A stretch of 10,880 nt of DNA from Cupriavidus sp. (GCA_013362725.1 JABFVP010000640.1:1-10880), one strand, 5' to 3'. Numbered from the stretch's first letter, positions 1 to 7,096 are shown. Program-made: numbers and translations. Notes: generated by a model not told the origin, from the letters alone.

Positions 1-1175
1 ACCACCTTGCGCAGGTCGGCCACGATCGGCTCGGGCAGGTCGCGGCCCCAGTTGACGCCGGTGTAGTGGTAGTCGCGGTAATTGGCGCCGCAGACGAAGT
101 CGCTCATGTTGGCGACGGTGCGGTCGGCCACCACCTTGACCGGCTTCTTCATGTCGATCGGGCCCAGGTAGCCCGGCGGCGAGCCGAAGGCCTCGACGAT
201 CTCGTTCTCGGTGGCGAAGCGGAACTCGGCCAGCCCCGGCACCTTCGAGGCCTTGACCTCGTTCAGCTCATGGTCGGCGCGGATCAGCAGCAGCCAGATC
301 TGGGTGCCGGCGTCGCCGTCGGTGGCCAGCACGATCGACTTGACGTTGGTTTCCAGCGGGATGTTCAGGAATTCGGCGACCTGCTCGCACTTGACCTTCT
401 CCGGGGTGAAGGTCTTGACCAGGTCCTGCTTGGGCGCGGCCCGCTCGGCCAGCAGCGGCAGCGCCTCGGCGGCCTCCATGTTGGCGGCGTAGGCCGAGGC
501 CGGGCAGTAGACGATGGCGTCTTCGCCGGTATCGGCAATCACGTGGAACTCATGCGACCCCGAACCGCCGATGGCGCCGTTGTCGGCCGCCACCGCGCGG
601 AACTCCAGCCCGAAGCGGCGGAAGATGCGCACGTAGGCGTCGTACATGTTCTCGTACGACTTGCGCAGGCCGTCGGTGTCGCGGTCGAAGGAATAGGCGT
701 CCTTCATGGTGAACTCGCGCCCGCGCATGATGCCGAAGCGCGGCCGGCGCTCGTCGCGGAACTTGGTCTGGATCTGGTAGAAATTGACCGGCAGCTGCTT
801 GTAGCTGCGGATTTCCGAGCGGGCGATATCGGTCACTACCTCTTCGGAGGTGGGCTGGACCGCGAAGTCGCGCTCATGGCGGTCCTTCAGGCGCAGCAGT
901 TCGGGCCCCATCTTGTCCCAGCGGCCGGTTTCCTGCCACAGCTCGGCCGGCTGGATCACCGGCATCGACAGTTCCACCGCTCCGGCCCGGTTCATTTCCT
1001 CGCGCACGATGTTTTCCACCTTGCGGATCACGCGCAGCCCGATCGGCATGTAGTTGTAGATGCCGGCACCCAGCTTCTTGATCATGCCGGCGCGCATCAT
1101 CAGCTTGTGCGAAACGATTTCCGCGTCGGCGGGCGCTTCCTTGAGGGTGGAAATGAAGAATTGCGAGGCTTTCAT
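1..1175 (-). CDS. proS: Prolyl-tRNA synthetase (N-terminal 391 residues; runs off the window start)
   Basis: ProRS charges tRNA-Pro with proline in the cytoplasm. The reading frame on the minus strand starts MKASQFFISTLKEAPADAEI and stays open to the first base of the window, so the C-terminal third of a roughly 570-residue bacterial-type ProRS is missing. The class II synthetase motif 1 region lies near residues 45-80. The motif 2 region is around residues 138-164 (FRDERRP...GREFTMKDAYSFD). From about residue 224 the sequence enters the YbaK-like editing insertion typical of bacterial-type ProRS, which hydrolyses mischarged Ala-tRNA-Pro. No frameshift was seen. The start has a purine-rich AGAGAGAA stretch just upstream as a weak ribosome-binding site. 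The gene diverges from rppH. A tRNA-Pro gene lies about 6 kb away in the same window, but there is no sign of linkage. Confidence 0.97.
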   Translation of the reverse strand, partial: MKASQFFISTLKEAPADAEIVSHKLMMRAGMIKKLGAGIYNYMPIGLRVIRKVENIVREEMNRAGAVELSMPVIQPAELWQETGRWDKMGPELLRLKDRHERDFAVQPTSEEVVTDIARSEIRSYKQLPVNFYQIQTKFRDERRPRFGIMRGREFTMKDAYSFDRDTDGLRKSYENMYDAYVRIFRRFGLEFRAVAADNGAIGGSGSHEFHVIADTGEDAIVYCPASAYAANMEAAEALPLLAERAAPKQDLVKTFTPEKVKCEQVAEFLNIPLETNVKSIVLATDGDAGTQIWLLLIRADHELNEVKASKVPGLAEFRFATENEIVEAFGSPPGYLGPIDMKKPVKVVADRTVANMSDFVCGANYRDYHYTGVNWGRDLPEPIVADLRKV

Positions 1176-1247
1176 CCGTAATTTCTCTCTGGGCCGCCGA
1201 GGTCGGAAAAATCCGTCCCGGCACAATCCGGGGGCTGGCGGCGCTGA

Positions 1248-1253
1248 ATTATG
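1248..1253 (-). promoter_or_regulatory. Possible -10 box for proS
   Basis: On the minus strand this reads CATAAT, five of six matches to the sigma70 -10 consensus. It would place the transcript start about 65 bases before the proS ATG. I see no good -35 hexamer at 16-18 bases spacing (best is AGGGCA, three of six), so this is a weak call. Confidence 0.25.
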
Positions 1254-1329
1254 CGCACGCGCCTGAAACTGCCCTTCCGCTCGGGGAAAACCACCATCCC
1301 CCGGTCCGGGCCCGGCTGCGCGCTTCCTT

Positions 1330-1335
1330 TATAAT
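1330..1335 (+). promoter_or_regulatory. -10 box of the rppH promoter
   Basis: A perfect TATAAT lies 32 bases before the rppH start codon, which would give a leader of about 26 nucleotides containing the GAGGTG ribosome-binding site (1357-1362). The expected -35 position is GC-rich (CGGGCC) and does not match consensus, so the promoter would depend on an activator or on other contacts. It is an AT-rich island inside very GC-rich DNA, which supports it. Confidence 0.4.
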
Positions 1336-1367
1336 CAGCGTAATTCTAAAGGATTCGAGGTGCAGTC

Positions 1368-2051
1368 ATGCTCGATCGTGAAGGCTTTCGCCCGAACGTC
1401 GGCATCATCCTCCTCAACGCAAGAAACGAGGTTTTCTGGGGCAAGCGAATCGGCGAACACTCCTGGCAGTTTCCGCAGGGCGGCATCAAGTACGGCGAAA
1501 CGCCGGAACAGGCCATGTACCGCGAACTGCATGAGGAAATCGGCCTGCTTCCGGAGCACGTCAGGATCGTCGGTCGCACGCGCGACTGGCTGCGTTACGA
1601 GGTGCCGGACAAGTTCATCCGCCGCGAGATCCGCGGCCACTACAAGGGCCAGAAACAAATCTGGTTCCTGCTGCGCATGGCCGGCAGGGACTGCGACATC
1701 CATCTGCGCGCCACCGAGCACCCGGAGTTCGATGCCTGGCGCTGGAGCCATTACTGGGTGCCGCTCGAGGCCGTGATAGAGTTCAAGCGCGATGTCTACC
1801 AGATGGCGCTGACGGAATTGTCACGCTTCCTGAACCGGCACCCGCGCGTGCCGCTCAGCCCGTATGGGACGCACGGCAACCATGGCGCCCACGGCGTGCA
1901 CGGGCGCCACGGCGGACCGCGCGGCCAGGCGTTGAGCCGCGCCCAGGCCGCGCAGCAGGCCGACGCGGACGGCAATGCGCAGGCCCCGGCCACGGCCGAC
2001 TACGTTTCGCCGGCGACGCCGGTATCCACTACACGGAGCACTGATGACTAG
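1368..2051 (+). CDS. rppH: RNA pyrophosphohydrolase (Nudix), with a His/Gly-rich C-terminal tail
   Basis: RppH (NudH) removes pyrophosphate from the 5' end of primary transcripts, which primes them for RNase E decay in the cytoplasm. The 227-residue product opens MLDREGFRPNVGIILLN, typical of the family. It has a complete Nudix box at residues 38-60 (G-x5-E-x7-REL-x-EE-x-GL, with R52, E53, E56 and E57 in the metal-binding positions). The conserved core ends near residue 160, close to the length of E. coli RppH (176 residues). The remaining 60 or so residues are low complexity: GTHGNHGAHGVHGRHGG at about 167-183, then an Ala/Gln/Thr-rich end. The start has a good GAGGTG site five bases upstream. 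The stop overlaps the next gene by eight bases, so the two are probably one operon. Confidence 0.95.
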   Translation: MLDREGFRPNVGIILLNARNEVFWGKRIGEHSWQFPQGGIKYGETPEQAMYRELHEEIGLLPEHVRIVGRTRDWLRYEVPDKFIRREIRGHYKGQKQIWFLLRMAGRDCDIHLRATEHPEFDAWRWSHYWVPLEAVIEFKRDVYQMALTELSRFLNRHPRVPLSPYGTHGNHGAHGVHGRHGGPRGQALSRAQAAQQADADGNAQAPATADYVSPATPVSTTRSTDD

Positions 2052-2625
2052 TTTGACCGGCGTGGGCCGCCGCGGCGGCCTGGGCGCGGCCGGATTGCTG
2101 CTTGCCGCGGCCAGCCTGGCGCTGGCCGGCTGCAAGACCACCGGCAAGGAGATGGCCGAGGAAGAAAGCACCTGGAACAACCCGTTCGCGCCCAAGACCT
2201 TCGAGGAAGCCAAGGCCATGCTGCCGCCCTTGCCGCAGGAGGCCAACCTGATCCCGTTCTCGGTGGCGGGCACCGGCACGCTGTCGTTCGCGGTGGACAG
2301 CAAGTCGGTCTCGGTGGGCAAGGACAACGTGGTGCGCTACACCGTGGTCACCACCAGCCAGAGCGGCGCGCGCAACGTGACCTTCGAAGGCATGCGCTGC
2401 GACGCTTTCGAGCGCAAGCTGTACGCGACACTGCCAACAGGCGCGACCGAATGGGTGCCTAACAGCAGCGACTACGGCGAGACCTGGCACCGCATGGAAG
2501 CCGGGGCGCGCAACGCCTACGCCGCCACGCTGGCGGTCGATTTCTTCTGCGAGGGCCGCACCGTGGCCGGCAAGCCCGCGGACATGGTGCGCGAGCTGCA
2601 ATCGCGTGCGCCGAACAAGCGCTGA
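2044..2625 (+). CDS. CNP1-like family lipoprotein, function unknown
   Basis: The 193-residue product has a lipoprotein signal: basic N-terminus (R9, R10), a hydrophobic stretch at about 13-28, and a lipobox LAGC with the acylated cysteine at residue 30. It is therefore probably anchored in the cell envelope, facing the periplasm. The mature part (STWNNPFAPKTFEEAKAMLP, later TEWVPNSSDYGETWHR and FFCEGRTV) resembles the CNP1-like family, first named in Neisseria, whose function is not known to me. Two cysteines, in MRCDAF and FFCEGR, might form a disulphide. The ATG at 2044 is chosen because GGAG (2035-2038) sits five bases upstream and the signal peptide begins there; longer upstream reading adds Arg/Pro-rich sequence that lacks sense. 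It overlaps the rppH stop (ATGACTAG), suggesting translational coupling. It ends before a strong terminator. Confidence 0.85.
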   Translation: MTSLTGVGRRGGLGAAGLLLAAASLALAGCKTTGKEMAEEESTWNNPFAPKTFEEAKAMLPPLPQEANLIPFSVAGTGTLSFAVDSKSVSVGKDNVVRYTVVTTSQSGARNVTFEGMRCDAFERKLYATLPTGATEWVPNSSDYGETWHRMEAGARNAYAATLAVDFFCEGRTVAGKPADMVRELQSRAPNKR

Positions 2626-2643
2626 CGCAAGCGGTGCAGGCAT

Positions 2644-2684
2644 AAAAAAAAACGGCGGGACTGCCTGGCAGTCCCGCCGTTTTT
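2644..2684. terminator. Bidirectional rho-independent terminator between the lipoprotein gene and proB
   Basis: A perfect GC-rich inverted repeat (2653-2663 with 2669-2679, 11 bp, loop CCTGG) is flanked by nine A residues on the left and five T residues on the right. It can therefore terminate transcripts from both directions. It lies between the convergent lipoprotein gene (stop 2625) and proB (stop 2696). Confidence 0.93.
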
Positions 2685-2695
2685 GCTTGCGTCGC

Positions 2696-3814
2696 TCAGA
2701 CCAGCACCAGGTTGTCGCGATGGATCAGCTCGGGCTCGTTCAGGTGGCCGAGCACCGACTCGATCTCGGACGACGGCTTGCGCGCGATCAGCCGCGATTC
2801 CGCGCTGGAATAGTTGGTGATGCCGCGCGCCACCTCCTTGCCCTGCCCGTCCACGCAGGCGATCACCTCGCCGCGTGCGAATTCGCCCTGCACCTCGACC
2901 ACGCCGATCGGCAGCAGCGACTTGCCGCCGCCAGTCAGCTTCTCGACCGCGCCGTTGTCGATCACCACGCGGCCGCGCAGCTGCAGGTGGTCGGCCATCC
3001 ATTGCTTGCGTGCCGTGAGCCGGCCGGTCGGCGCCAGCAGCTGGGTGCCGATCGCCTCGCCGGCCGCCAGGCGCTCTAGCACGTTGGCCTCGCGGCCCGA
3101 GGCGATGGCGGTATGCGCCCCCGACTTGGCCGCGCGCTTGGCCGCCAGGATCTTGGTCAGCATGCCGCCGCGCCCGATCGACGTGCCCGCGCCCCCGGCC
3201 ATCGCTTCCAGCTCCGGCGTGCCGGCCAGGGCCTCGTCGACGAACTGCGCGGCCGGGTCCTTGCGCGGATCGGCGGTGTACAGACCACGCTGGTCGGTCA
3301 GGATCACCAGCGCGTCGCCTTCGATCAGGTTGGTGACCAGCGCGCCGAGCGTGTCGTTGTCGCCGAACTTGATTTCGTCGGTGACCACGGTGTCGTTCTC
3401 GTTGATGATCGGCACCACGCCCAGCGACAACAGCGTCAGCAGCGTGGAACGGGCGTTCAGGTAGCGCTCGCGGTCGGCCAGGTCGGCGTGGGTCAGCAGC
3501 ACCTGCGCGGTGCGGATGCCATAGCGGCCGAACTGGCTCTCGTAGACCTGCGCCAGCCCCATCTGGCCGACCGCCGCGGCGGCCTGCAGCTCATGGATTT
3601 CCTTCGGACGGCGCGCCCAGCCTAGCCGCTGCATGCCTTCGGCAATGGCGCCCGAGCTGACCAGCACAACTTCCTTGCCGGCCACGCGAAGCTTGGCGAT
3701 CTGGGCCGCCCAGCGGGCGATGGCGTCGTGGTCCAGCCCCTTGCCGTCGTTGGTGACCAGGCTGGAGCCCACTTTGACGACGATGCGCTTTGCCTGCGCG
3801 ATGACCGATTGCAT
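2696..3814 (-). CDS. proB: Glutamate 5-kinase
   Basis: ProB phosphorylates glutamate to gamma-glutamyl phosphate, the first and feedback-inhibited step of proline synthesis. The 372-residue product is close to the E. coli length (367). It has an N-terminal amino-acid kinase domain: KVGSS at 14-18, SSGAIAEG at 53-60, INENDTV at 137-143, FGDNDTLGALV at 150-160, LTDQRGLYTADP at 172-183, and SIGRGGMLTK at 212-221. A C-terminal PUA domain follows from about residue 280 to 360. The gene lies 47 bases downstream of obgE on the same strand with no terminator between them, so it is probably transcribed with obgE. The proline partner gene proA is not in this window, unlike the proBA operon of enterobacteria. 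An AGGA site sits eight bases before the ATG. Confidence 0.97.
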   Translation of the reverse strand: MQSVIAQAKRIVVKVGSSLVTNDGKGLDHDAIARWAAQIAKLRVAGKEVVLVSSGAIAEGMQRLGWARRPKEIHELQAAAAVGQMGLAQVYESQFGRYGIRTAQVLLTHADLADRERYLNARSTLLTLLSLGVVPIINENDTVVTDEIKFGDNDTLGALVTNLIEGDALVILTDQRGLYTADPRKDPAAQFVDEALAGTPELEAMAGGAGTSIGRGGMLTKILAAKRAAKSGAHTAIASGREANVLERLAAGEAIGTQLLAPTGRLTARKQWMADHLQLRGRVVIDNGAVEKLTGGGKSLLPIGVVEVQGEFARGEVIACVDGQGKEVARGITNYSSAESRLIARKPSSEIESVLGHLNEPELIHRDNLVLV

Positions 3815-3861
3815 GGTGGAAATCCTGTCTCCGGAGATCGTTCGGAACCGCTGATTCTTGT

Positions 3862-4959
3862 TTATGCCTCGCGCTGGTCCTGGTCGACGTTATGCAGGCG
3901 GTCGTCCAGGCGGATGTCCGGCTCTGCGAGCGCCGCGGCCTCTTCGGCCTTGATCGCCTGCAGGTGGTCCTTGATCGCATAGATCAGCTCGCGGCAGCCT
4001 TCGCCGGTGAGTGCCGAGATCTGGAACACCGGACCCTTCCACTTGTAGCGCTTGAGGAAGTCCTTCACCTTCGCCGCGCGCTCGTCCTCGGCCACCATGT
4101 CGAGCTTGTTCAGCACCAGCCAGCGCGGCTTTTCATACAGGGTCTCGTCGTACTTCTTCAGCTCGTTGACGATGGCCTTGGCCTCGGCGACCGGGTCGAC
4201 CGCTTCGTCGAACGGCGCCAGGTCGACGATATGCAGCAGCAGACCGGTGCGCTGCAGGTGGCGCAGGAACTGGTGGCCCAGGCCCGCGCCCTCGGCAGCG
4301 CCCTCGATCAGGCCGGGGATGTCGGCGACCACGAACGATTGCTCATGGTCCACGCGCACCACGCCCAGGTTGGGATGCAGCGTGGTGAACGGATAGTCCG
4401 CCACTTTGGGGCGCGCGTTGGAGATATGCGAGATAAAGGTCGACTTGCCGGCATTGGGCATACCCAGCAGGCCGACGTCGGCCAGCACCTTCAGCTCGAG
4501 CTTGAGCATGCGGCGCTCGCCCGGCTTGCCGTCGACCTGCTGGCGCGGCGCGCGGTTGGTACTGGACTTGAAATGCAGGTTGCCCCAGCCGCCCATGCCG
4601 CCCTCTGCCAGGCACACGCGCTGGCCGTGCTCGGTCAGGTCGGCAATGACTTCGCCGGTGTCCATGTCCGTGATCAGCGTGCCCACCGGCATGCGCAGCG
4701 TGATGTCTTCGCCGGCGGCGCCGTAGCAGTCGGAGCCGCGGCCGTTCTCGCCGTTCTTCGCCACATGCTTCTTGGCGTAGCGGAAGTCGATCAGCGTATT
4801 GATATTGCGGTCCGCCACGGCGAACACGCTGCCGCCCCGGCCGCCGTCGCCCCCATCCGGGCCGCCGAAGGGCACAAACTTCTCGCGCCGGAACGAGGCG
4901 CTGCCATTGCCGCCGTTGCCGGCGATGGCTTCGATTCGGGCTTCGTCGATGAACTTCAT
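3862..4959 (-). CDS. obgE: Obg family GTPase (CgtA), ribosome-associated
   Basis: Obg is an essential GTPase that acts in late assembly of the 50S subunit and in stress signalling. The 365-residue product starts MKFIDEARIEAIAGNGGNGS and has the glycine-rich Obg fold over about residues 1-158 (GGPDGGDGGRGGSV near 32-45, GGMGGWGNLHF at 120-130). The G domain follows: G1 GMPNAGKS at 166-173, G2 PFTTLHP at 190-196, G3 DIPG at 213-216, G4 NKLD at 284-287, and G5 SAL at 315-317. The short C-terminal tail is acidic (about 338-365). The frame is open upstream of this ATG, but this start is the one conserved in the family. Ribosome-binding signal is weak (ACGGAAAACC upstream). It follows rplU-rpmA, the usual arrangement, but a hairpin terminator lies between. 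Confidence 0.97.
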   Translation of the reverse strand: MKFIDEARIEAIAGNGGNGSASFRREKFVPFGGPDGGDGGRGGSVFAVADRNINTLIDFRYAKKHVAKNGENGRGSDCYGAAGEDITLRMPVGTLITDMDTGEVIADLTEHGQRVCLAEGGMGGWGNLHFKSSTNRAPRQQVDGKPGERRMLKLELKVLADVGLLGMPNAGKSTFISHISNARPKVADYPFTTLHPNLGVVRVDHEQSFVVADIPGLIEGAAEGAGLGHQFLRHLQRTGLLLHIVDLAPFDEAVDPVAEAKAIVNELKKYDETLYEKPRWLVLNKLDMVAEDERAAKVKDFLKRYKWKGPVFQISALTGEGCRELIYAIKDHLQAIKAEEAAALAEPDIRLDDRLHNVDQDQREA

Positions 4960-5031
4960 GATGGGTTTTCCGTAATGGATCGGCAGGGACCGGCTGATCG
5001 GGGACCGGCGTAGTTTACTTCGCCAGAAAAG

Positions 5032-5057
5032 AAAAAGCCCCGCAAGCGTTGCGGGGC
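5032..5057 (-). terminator. Rho-independent terminator after rpmA
   Basis: Read on the minus strand, a 9-bp perfect stem (5057-5049 with 5045-5037, loop of three bases) is followed by five T residues (5036-5032). It lies 24 bases beyond the rpmA stop and about 75 bases before the obgE start. It should end or attenuate the rplU-rpmA transcript and so lower expression of obgE and proB relative to the ribosomal protein genes. I see no clear separate obgE promoter in the 70 bases that follow, so partial read-through is the simplest model. Confidence 0.85.
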
Positions 5058-5080
5058 CTTTCGTCCTGCAAAGGCTGTGA

Positions 5081-5341
5081 TCAGGCCGCCGGAACGACGC
5101 TGACTTGCTGCTTCTTGGCAGGGCCCTTGACGGCGAACTGCACGTGGCCGTCGACCAGGGCGAACAGCGTGTGGTCCTTGCCCACGCCGACGTTGTCGCC
5201 GGCATGCACACGGGTACCGCGCTGGCGCACGATGATGCCGCCGGCGTTGATGGCCTGGCCACCAAACACCTTCACGCCCAGACGCTTCGATTCGGAATCA
5301 CGGCCGTTCCGCGTGGAACCGCCGCCTTTTTTCTGTGCCAT
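5081..5341 (-). CDS. rpmA: 50S ribosomal protein bL27
   Basis: bL27 is a small basic protein of the large ribosomal subunit whose N-terminal tail reaches the peptidyl transferase centre. The 86-residue product begins MAQKKGGGSTRNGRDSESKR and contains the family signature GGQAINAGGIIVRQRGT at residues 27-43. Length and sequence are normal for the family. The start has a strong AGGAGT site about six bases upstream. It lies 39 bases after rplU, and the two form the usual rplU-rpmA operon. Confidence 0.98.
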   Translation of the reverse strand: MAQKKGGGSTRNGRDSESKRLGVKVFGGQAINAGGIIVRQRGTRVHAGDNVGVGKDHTLFALVDGHVQFAVKGPAKKQQVSVVPAA

Positions 5342-5380
5342 GTCTTACTCCTGTCGCTTTACCGGATTACGCTCGATCGA

Positions 5381-5692
5381 TCAGGCAACGATCGCTTCGA
5401 TGCGCAGTTCGGTGTAATTCTGACGATGGCCCTGACGCTTCTGGTAGTGCTTGCGACGGCGCATCTTGAAGATCTTCACCTTGTCGTGACGACCCTGGGA
5501 GATAACGGTAGCCTTGACGGAAGCCCCGCTCACCAGCGGCGTACCAAACTTGATTTGGTCGCCGGCGCCCACTGCGAGCACCTGGTCGAGCGTGATTTCT
5601 GCGCCAATGTCTGCCGGTATCTGTTCTACTTTCAGTTTTTCGCCAGCAGCAACCTTGTATTGCTTGCCGCCGGTTTTTACGACCGCGTACAT
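5381..5692 (-). CDS. rplU: 50S ribosomal protein bL21
   Basis: bL21 binds 23S rRNA in the large subunit. The 103-residue product starts MYAVVKTGGKQYKVAAGEKL and ends with the conserved basic stretch KIFKMRRRKHYQKRQGHRQ and the terminal ELRIEAIVA. A longer open frame extends upstream, but the ATG at 5692 is preceded by GAGAGG at six bases spacing and matches the family start. It is the first gene of the rplU-rpmA unit, transcribed from the promoter at 5801-5829. Confidence 0.98.
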   Translation of the reverse strand: MYAVVKTGGKQYKVAAGEKLKVEQIPADIGAEITLDQVLAVGAGDQIKFGTPLVSGASVKATVISQGRHDKVKIFKMRRRKHYQKRQGHRQNYTELRIEAIVA

Positions 5693-5800
5693 TGTCGAAC
5701 CTCTCGGATGTGAATAAAACGCCGAAGCCGCGCGATGCGGCCCGGTTATCTCCCACCGGCAAGGACCCGCAAGGCGAGCGACTACCGGAGGAAACCGGGA

Positions 5801-5829
5801 ATTGTAAACGAGATCGGGGAAAACCGCAA
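5801..5829 (-). promoter_or_regulatory. sigma70-type promoter for rplU-rpmA
   Basis: On the minus strand TTGCGG (5829-5824) and TACAAT (5806-5801) are separated by exactly 17 bases. The -10 box matches consensus at five of six positions and the -35 at three. Transcription would start near 5794 and give a leader of about 100 nucleotides before the rplU ATG. I did not see a convincing protein-binding leader structure in it, only a short GCCGC/GCGGC stem. Confidence 0.6.
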
Positions 5830-5860
5830 AGAAAACAGGTACATAGCCTGGGAGCGGCGC

Positions 5861-5900
5861 TGCCAGCACAACTGGCAACAGTCCGATCAAGTCAGATCGG
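5861..5900. repeat. Two tandem inverted repeats upstream of the rplU promoter
   Basis: TGCCAG-CACAA-CTGGCA (5861-5877) and CCGATC-AAGTCA-GATCGG (5883-5900) are two perfect 6-bp inverted repeats only five bases apart. The nearer edge is 31 bases upstream of the rplU -35 box. Neither is followed by a T tract, so they do not look like classical terminators. They could be protein-binding sites or the folded 3' end of a short transcript. Confidence 0.4.
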
Positions 5901-5982
5901 CGAGAAGGAACCCTGCCAGTGCGGCAAACGCCACCCACCACGCGGTGCGGCGCAGGTGGCGGCGAGGTACGGGCTTGTCCAT
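5887..5982 (-). CDS. Possible 31-residue single-pass membrane peptide
   Basis: The frame encodes MDKPVPRRHLRRTAWWVAFA and then a further hydrophobic run to residue 31. The N-terminus is strongly basic (R7, R8, R11, R12) and residues 14-28 are hydrophobic, so it would insert as a small inner-membrane peptide with its N-terminus inside. No ribosome-binding site is visible. A perfect TATAAT on the minus strand (5994-5989) ends six bases before the ATG, which would put the transcript start at the ATG itself (leaderless). I do not recognise it; a chance ORF in GC-rich DNA remains quite possible. Confidence 0.25.
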   Translation of the reverse strand: MDKPVPRRHLRRTAWWVAFAALAGFLLADLT

Positions 5983-6084
5983 GCCCGAATTATAGCGGCG
6001 CCGGCCGTCGGCGCCGCCGCGCGCATACCTGCCCAACCGTCCGGCAACAATGCGGGGCATGCGTAGAACGCCGCCTGCATCGCA

Positions 6085-6090
6085 TATAAT
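6085..6090 (+). promoter_or_regulatory. -10 box of the ispB promoter
   Basis: A perfect TATAAT lies 28 bases before the proposed TTG start of ispB. It implies a transcript start near 6097 and a leader of about 22 nucleotides. No good -35 is visible at 16-18 bases. The position also argues against ispB starts upstream of about 6097, such as the ATG at 6050. Confidence 0.45.
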
Positions 6091-6118
6091 CGTCCGGTTT
6101 TGCGTAACGGTGATCATC

Positions 6119-7096
6119 TTGTCCCAGCCTTCCGCCACTGCCTTGCTTGCCCCGGTCGCTGCAGACATGCGCGCGGTCGATGCTGTTATCCGCCAGCGGC
6201 TGTCCTCTGAAGTCCCGCTGATCGAGCAGATCGGCGAATACATCATCGGTGCCGGTGGCAAGCGCCTGCGCCCGGTGATCCTGCTGCTGACCGCACGCGC
6301 GCTGGGCTACGACGGCAACCGCCACCATGAGCTGGCCGCCGTCGTGGAGTTCATCCACACCGCCACCCTGCTGCACGACGATGTGGTCGACGAGTCCGAG
6401 CTGCGGCGCGGGCGCGACACCGCCAACGCGGTGTTCGGCAATGCAGCCAGCGTGCTGGTGGGCGACTTCCTCTATTCGCGCGCGTTCCAGATGATGGTCG
6501 ATGCCGGCAGCATGCGCATCATGGAAATCCTGTCCAACGCGACCAACGTGATCGCCGAGGGCGAAGTGCTGCAGCTGCTGAACATGCATGACCCCGACGT
6601 CACCGTCGAGCGCTACCTGAAGGTAATCCGCTACAAGACCGCCAAGCTGTTCGAGGCCGCCGCGCAACTGGGCGCGGTGCTGTCCGGCGCCGACGCGCAG
6701 ATGGAAGAAGCCGCCGCCGAATACGGCCGCCGCATCGGCACCGCGTTCCAGCTGATCGACGACATGCTGGACTACACCGCCAGCGCCGAGCAGATGGGCA
6801 AGAACGCCGGCGACGACCTGCGCGAAGGCAAGCCCACCCTGCCGCTGCTGCACCTCTTGGAACACGGCAGCGCCGAGCAGCGCCAGCTGGCCCGCGACGC
6901 GATCGTGCAGGGCGGCACCGACCATTTCGACGCGGTTTTCGCCGCGATCCACGCCAGCGGCGCGCTCGAGGTCACCTTCGAAGCGGCACGGCGCGAGGCC
7001 GAAGCCGCCGAGCAGGCGGCGCGGCAGTTCCCGCCGTCGGAGCTGAAGGAAACGCTGATCCAGCTCTGCGCGTTCTCGCTGCAGCGGCAGTCGTAA
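6119..7096 (+). CDS. ispB: Octaprenyl diphosphate synthase (polyprenyl synthetase)
   Basis: IspB extends farnesyl diphosphate with isopentenyl diphosphate units to make the C40 side chain of ubiquinone. With the TTG start the product is 325 residues. It has the trans-isoprenyl synthase signatures: GGKRLRP at 46-52, the first Asp-rich motif DDVVD at 87-91, and the second DDMLD at 214-218, followed by GDDLREGKPTLPLL. The chain length (C40) is inferred from the orthologous position next to rplU-rpmA, not from residues. The TTG at 6119 is chosen because GGTGA (6109-6113) sits five bases upstream. The ATG at 6050 precedes the likely -10 box and the GTG at 6110 has no ribosome-binding site. It diverges from rplU. 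Confidence 0.93.
   Translation: MSQPSATALLAPVAADMRAVDAVIRQRLSSEVPLIEQIGEYIIGAGGKRLRPVILLLTARALGYDGNRHHELAAVVEFIHTATLLHDDVVDESELRRGRDTANAVFGNAASVLVGDFLYSRAFQMMVDAGSMRIMEILSNATNVIAEGEVLQLLNMHDPDVTVERYLKVIRYKTAKLFEAAAQLGAVLSGADAQMEEAAAEYGRRIGTAFQLIDDMLDYTASAEQMGKNAGDDLREGKPTLPLLHLLEHGSAEQRQLARDAIVQGGTDHFDAVFAAIHASGALEVTFEAARREAEAAEQAARQFPPSELKETLIQLCAFSLQRQS

Noticed and set aside
66..1181. Long plus-strand open frame opposite proS
   Set aside because: It is the antisense shadow of proS, rich in Val/Leu/Gly/His/Asp from reading GC-rich third positions, with no family resemblance.
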